Shown here: positions 6,606 through 7,772 of the stretch, one piece after another | Layout: each line of letters opens with the position of its first letter | Position numbering within the stretch: position 1 is the first letter of the stretch | Source of the DNA: Actinomycetota bacterium | Lineage (GTDB): Bacteria; Actinomycetota; Thermoleophilia; Gaiellales; Gaiellaceae | Length of the DNA: 7,772 nucleotides | Assembly (NCBI GenBank): GCA_005884155.1 | Contig: VAXD01000127.1 | Coordinates: forward strand, 1,882 to 9,653 | Reading direction: 5' to 3' | Made by a program: the position numbers and the translations under genes | Notes under the pieces: generated by a model | What the model was told of the DNA's origin: nothing | What the model saw: the letters and a program-made list of their open reading frames with translations, nothing else | Database searches by the model: none

Positions 6606-7025
6606 ATGCGCTCCACAGGTGTCCATCACATCGACCTGGTCGTTTCGTCGATCGAGCGCAGCCTGCCCTTCTACCGCGACCTGCTCGGCCCGCTCGGCTG
6701 GCACGGCGTGAGCGAGGTGAAGGGCGAGCGTGGCGAGACGATCTGGTACCTGTGGGGGACGGGCAGCTCGATCGGCCTGCGCGAGGCGCAGACGGAGAGC
6801 GACGAGCCGTACGACCGCTACCGCGTCGGCCTCCACCACCTCGCGCTCGAGGCGCCTTCGCGCTCGGTCGTGAACGAGCGGGCCGAGTGGCTCTCCGACC
6901 AGGGAGCCGAGATCGAGAGCGGCCCGGAGGAGTACTGGTACCAGCCAGGGTATTACGCCGTGTTCTTCTACGACCCCGACGGCGTCAAGCTGGAGATCGT
7001 GCACGTCCCCGGCCTCGCGGCCTGA
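6606..7025 (+). CDS. VOC (glyoxalase/bleomycin resistance/dioxygenase) family protein
   Basis: A single-module vicinal-oxygen-chelate protein of 139 aa. It starts at ATG 6606 with VHHIDLVVSSIERSLPFYRDLLGPLGW, the standard first beta-alpha unit. The second unit begins GLHHLALEAPSRSVVNERAEWL and ends with FFYDPDGVKLEIVH. Metal-binding positions are H8, H78 and E130, the usual H/H/E set. Such proteins act as dimers in the cytoplasm on small molecules; the substrate is unknown. No Shine-Dalgarno is seen before the ATG. An in-frame GTG at 6561 would extend the protein by 15 residues of unlikely composition and overlap the divergent gene. The small membrane protein gene follows after 18 nt and is probably co-transcribed. 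Confidence 0.88.
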   Translation: MRSTGVHHIDLVVSSIERSLPFYRDLLGPLGWHGVSEVKGERGETIWYLWGTGSSIGLREAQTESDEPYDRYRVGLHHLALEAPSRSVVNERAEWLSDQGAEIESGPEEYWYQPGYYAVFFYDPDGVKLEIVHVPGLAA

Positions 7026-7027
7026 CG

Positions 7028-7034
7028 AAAGGAG
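7028..7034 (+). promoter_or_regulatory. Shine-Dalgarno of the small membrane protein gene
   Basis: AAAGGAG lies 9 nt before the ATG at 7044, between the VOC stop and the next gene. It supports 7044 as a real start. Confidence 0.7.
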
Positions 7035-7043
7035 AAGCAGGCA

Positions 7044-7316
7044 ATGTCAACGACCCCCCCGGAGCAGCCCGCCGGAGGCACGACTCGTCCCGGCATGACG
7101 GGGATGATGCCCGGCCAGTGGGCCGGTGCACGCATGCCCGTTCCGGGCAACGCCGAGTTTGCGATGTGGCTGGTCGTCGAGGTCATCCTCGCCCTGATCT
7201 GGATCATCGCGAAGAGCGTGAACACGCAGGACTGGGCGATCTACACCGTTGTCCTGACCGCGTTCTACATCCTGAGCCGCGGCATCGCGAAGGCCAGCCG
7301 CGTCCTCGAGCAATAA
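7044..7316 (+). CDS. Small two-helix membrane protein, function unknown
   Basis: A 90-aa protein from ATG 7044 with a good Shine-Dalgarno. Residues 1-38 are a soluble tail rich in proline, glycine, methionine and threonine (GGTTRPGMTGMMPGQWAG). Residues 40-56 (AMWLVVEVILALIWIIA) and about 63-79 (DWAIYTVVLTAFYILSR) are two transmembrane helices joined by a short polar loop. The C-terminus is basic (RGIAKASRVLEQ). I do not recognise the family. The gene follows the VOC gene by 18 nt and converges on purF; the last 52 nt overlap the 3' end of the purF reading frame as it stands. Confidence 0.75.
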   Translation: MSTTPPEQPAGGTTRPGMTGMMPGQWAGARMPVPGNAEFAMWLVVEVILALIWIIAKSVNTQDWAIYTVVLTAFYILSRGIAKASRVLEQ

Positions 7317-7772
7317 CGCCTAGACGCGCTCGAACCTGAGCCCTCACGCGGGATTGCCGTCGGGTAATCCCGCGTGAGGCAGGCGCGGCACATCTCCGAT
7401 TCCGGGCGCCGCGTCGATTCCTGCAGCCCTTCCAGTGACAGGTACGCGAGCGAGGTTGCTCCGATGTGCTCGCGGATCTCCTCGACCGTGCGGGACGACG
7501 CGATCAGCTCGTCCTCCTCGGCGAAGTCGATGCCGTAGTAGCACTGGCTGATCACGGGCGGCGCGGAAACGCGGACGTGCACCTCGGCGGCCCCGGCGTC
7601 GAAGAGCATCTGCACGATCTTGCGGGTCGTGTTGCCACGGACGATCGAATCGTCGACGACCACCAGTCGCTTCCCGGCGACTTCCGCGAGCGGGTTGAAC
7701 TTGAGCCTCACGCCCTGCTCGCGAAGGCCTTGGTCGGGCTGGATGAACGTGCGGCCGACGTAGCGGTTCTTG
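7265..7772 (-). CDS. purF: Amidophosphoribosyltransferase PurF, C-terminal part (partial)
   Basis: The visible 168 codons are the C-terminal phosphoribosyltransferase part of the enzyme that commits PRPP to purine synthesis; the glutaminase half lies beyond the right edge. The visible part opens with KNRYVGRTFIQP, a PurF signature. The PRPP-binding loop is VVVDDSIVRGNTT (37-49). QCYYGID (77-82) and CRAC (128-131) match cysteine positions that bind the 4Fe-4S cluster in the B. subtilis type. The conserved part ends at DYPTAIP (135-141). The frame then runs on through a serine- and arginine-rich tail to a TAG at 7265-7267, overlapping the convergent membrane protein gene by 52 nt. In another frame the sequence after the stem-loop reads LRFERV and stops at 7320-7322, clear of the neighbour, so an indel in the last codons is possible. 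The purF identity is certain; the exact end is not. Confidence 0.95.
   Translation of the reverse strand, partial: KNRYVGRTFIQPDQGLREQGVRLKFNPLAEVAGKRLVVVDDSIVRGNTTRKIVQMLFDAGAAEVHVRVSAPPVISQCYYGIDFAEEDELIASSRTVEEIREHIGATSLAYLSLEGLQESTRRPESEMCRACLTRDYPTAIPREGSGSSASRRYCSRTRLAFAMPRLRM
7342..7379. terminator. Long perfect stem-loop at the 3' end of purF (candidate terminator)
   Basis: CCTCACGCGGGATT (7342-7355) and AATCCCGCGTGAGG (7366-7379) are a perfect 14-bp inverted repeat with a 10-nt loop. On the plus-strand RNA the stem can extend by a G-U pair and two C-G pairs to a 4-nt loop. It begins 25 nt after the stop of the small membrane protein gene, where a terminator is expected, and lies in the last conserved codons of purF (LTRDYPTAIPRE). 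No T-run follows in either direction, so it would be a U-less terminator if it is one. Confidence 0.5.

Overview
The window is GC-rich bacterial chromosome. Genes are tightly packed, GTG and TTG starts are common, several starts have weak or no Shine-Dalgarno sequence, and genes overlap by 4 nt. This fits a high-GC actinobacterium, perhaps an uncultured Thermoleophilia-type lineage, but no rRNA or lineage marker is present, so this is inference only. No tRNA, rRNA, CRISPR array, integrase or insertion sequence was seen, and no stretch over 300 bases lacks a gene.

Layout. (1) 1-445, minus: the N-terminal part of a DHA2-type (EmrB/QacA) MFS exporter that runs off the left edge. (2) 446-539: a short divergent intergenic region with an imperfect inverted repeat. 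(3) About 540-2834, plus: a large secreted protein that looks like a six-hairpin glycosidase; its family is unassigned. (4) 2835-2965: a convergent intergenic region with two copies of a REP-like palindrome. (5) 2966-5912, minus: purM-purN-purH, joined by two GTGA stop/start overlaps. (6) 5923-6576, minus: a vicinal-oxygen-chelate (VOC) protein 10 nt upstream of purM and probably co-transcribed with it. (7) 6606-7316, plus: a second, single-module VOC protein and a small two-helix membrane protein. (8) 7265-7772, minus: the C-terminal part of purF, cut by the right edge, with a long perfect stem-loop in its last conserved codons.

Together, PurF (step 1), PurN (step 3), PurM (step 5) and PurH (steps 9-10) cover four proteins of de novo IMP synthesis. 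All four are on the minus strand. In the direction of transcription the order is purF, a plus-strand two-gene insert read the opposite way, the VOC gene, then purM, purN and purH.

I see no convincing new multi-gene system; this is mostly housekeeping sequence. The points worth a second look are a compact PurM that lacks a normally conserved segment, the stem-loop and possible frame problem at the purF 3' end, the paired palindromes after purH, the VOC protein with three half-modules tied to the pur operon, and the unassigned secreted glycosidase-like protein.
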